From Mycolicibacterium anyangense (GTDB lineage Bacteria; Actinomycetota; Actinomycetes; Mycobacteriales; Mycobacteriaceae), in assembly GCF_010731855.1 (NCBI RefSeq), contig NZ_AP022620.1, positions 5,270,001 to 5,334,000 of the forward strand: 64,000 bases of DNA, read 5' to 3'. Every line of letters starts with the position of its first letter. Position 1 is the first letter of the stretch. A program made the position numbers and the translations under genes. Under the pieces are notes generated by a model. That model saw only the letters and a list, made by a program, of their open reading frames with translations, made no database searches and was not told the origin of the DNA. Shown here one piece after another: positions 63,283 to 64,000 of this stretch.

Positions 63283-64000
63283 GTGTCCTCAGCTTCGGAA
63301 GACCTCCCCGCCGAGACGTTGATCGAGCACTGGTCTCGGACCGCTTGTCCCGCAGTGATCTTCGACTTCAACGGCACCCTTTCCGATGACGAGCCGATCC
63401 TGTTCCGCATCTTTGCCGAATTGTTCGACGAGCACCTTGACCGGCACCTGACCCAGGCCGACTACAACCGACACCTGCTCGGCCACAGCGATCGCGAGAT
63501 CGTCGAGAAGGCGCTGCAGATCACCGAGTCGCACGGTCATGACGTCGACGACTTGCTGGCGCAGCGCAAGGTGCGCTACCGGGAGCTGGTGGCCGACGAC
63601 AATCCGATCCAGTCCGACACCGTGCGACTGGTGCAGGCACTAGCAGACCATCGGGTGCCACTGGCCATCGTGACCGGCGCCCAGCGGGACGACGTCCACG
63701 CGGTGCTCGGCAGCAGCCCGGTGGGGGAATTGATCGAGATCGTGGTCGCCGAGGAGGACGTCGCACGAGGAAAGCCCGACCCGGAAGGTTTCCTGACCGG
63801 GGCCCGGCTCCTGGGATGTCCGCCCTCCGATGTGCTCGTCTTCGAGGATTCCGTGCCGGGTGTCCGCGGCGCGCTCGCGGCGGGCATGCAGTGTGTGGCA
63901 GTCGCTTCCGATCCCAGCCCGGAACTGCACGCGGCGGCCCCGGCTGTGGTGCCGCGGCTCTCGGCGGAGCTGATCGACCATGTGCGGCCGCAGTTACGCA
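63283..64000 (+). CDS. HAD-superfamily hydrolase, beta-phosphoglucomutase-like (3' partial)
   Basis: Open frame from GTG 63283 to the right edge, at least 239 residues with no stop. Motif I reads VIFDFNGTLSDDEP, with the first Asp (nucleophile) kept but the second replaced by Asn. A helical cap domain follows. Motif II/III: LAIVTGAQRDDV, RGKPDPEGFLTGARLLG, and motif IV VFEDSVPGVRGALAAGMQCVAVASDP. It is divergent from the phosphotransferase gene with 99 bp between them. An enzyme for phosphorylated choline-type or sugar metabolites is possible. The gene continues outside the window. Confidence 0.82.
   Translation, partial: MSSASEDLPAETLIEHWSRTACPAVIFDFNGTLSDDEPILFRIFAELFDEHLDRHLTQADYNRHLLGHSDREIVEKALQITESHGHDVDDLLAQRKVRYRELVADDNPIQSDTVRLVQALADHRVPLAIVTGAQRDDVHAVLGSSPVGELIEIVVAEEDVARGKPDPEGFLTGARLLGCPPSDVLVFEDSVPGVRGALAAGMQCVAVASDPSPELHAAAPAVVPRLSAELIDHVRPQLR

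Overview
The window is high-GC DNA from a mycobacterium, most likely a rapid-growing Mycolicibacterium-type species. Several gene orders match the M. tuberculosis segment from rmlB to gadB as I remember it: infA-rpmJ-rpsM-rpsK-rpsD-rpoA-rplQ-truA, cutinases, an ESX-4 type VII secretion locus, rplM-rpsI, glmM, an Rv3440c/Rv3439c-like pair, an Rv3438-like hydrolase, glmS, nnr and gadB. The window carries many extra metabolic genes typical of environmental mycobacteria. No tRNA, rRNA, CRISPR array, insertion sequence or phage gene was seen. Family assignments were made by reading the proteins, not by database search.

Layout. 1-4.2 kb: end of a cupin regulator and a valine-catabolism operon (mmsA, acyl-CoA dehydrogenase, mmsB) with a palindrome over its promoter. 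4.2-10.2 kb: rmlB, two tandem F420-type oxidoreductases, and a two-gene signalling unit made of a cyclic-nucleotide-sensor histidine kinase and a receiver domain fused to a thioredoxin-reductase-like flavoprotein without the usual CxxC. 10.3-15.2 kb: ribosomal protein and RNA polymerase operon with truA. 15.2-18.4 kb: three tandem secreted cutinases and a DMT transporter, then a divergent CGNR regulator. 19-28.5 kb: complete ESX-4 (eccB4, mycP4, eccD4, eccC4, an accessory membrane protein, esxU, esxT), closed by a strong hairpin.

28.5-47 kb is an accessory block placed between esxT and rplM, which I recall as neighbours in M. tuberculosis. It starts with a GAF regulator and an aldehyde dehydrogenase. 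Next comes a satellite mycofactocin (MFT)/alcohol-oxidation locus: an MftF-type glycosyltransferase, an iron-type alcohol dehydrogenase, a MnoS/MnoR-type two-component pair, an MftM-type methyltransferase, a VWA/MoxR pair with histidine-rich stretches, NDMA-dependent methanol dehydrogenase (mno), an MftD-type flavoprotein and a zinc alcohol dehydrogenase. A leaderless-signal GH3 glycosidase follows. The MFT core genes mftA, mftB, mftC and mftE are not in the window, so the locus probably tailors or uses a cofactor made elsewhere. My reading is: Mno, Fe-ADH and AdhP oxidise small alcohols or diols, Aldh oxidises the aldehydes, MnoSR controls expression, MoxR/VWA mature the enzyme, and the MftF, MftD, MftM and GH3 proteins may adjust the glycan or the redox head group of MFT.

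47-64 kb: rplM-rpsI with a promoter and leader hairpin and an unusually canonical U-tract terminator, a secreted protein with a long structured-looking leader, glmM, the ESX-associated pair, another F420-type oxidoreductase, an alpha/beta hydrolase, glmS, nnr, gadB and a membrane protein. The window ends in a methylamine-type catabolic unit: a FAD/GcvT-type demethylase and a choline-kinase-like phosphotransferase, divergent from a HAD hydrolase that runs off the end. Two exact 16-bp repeats sit next to the two start codons of that divergent pair.
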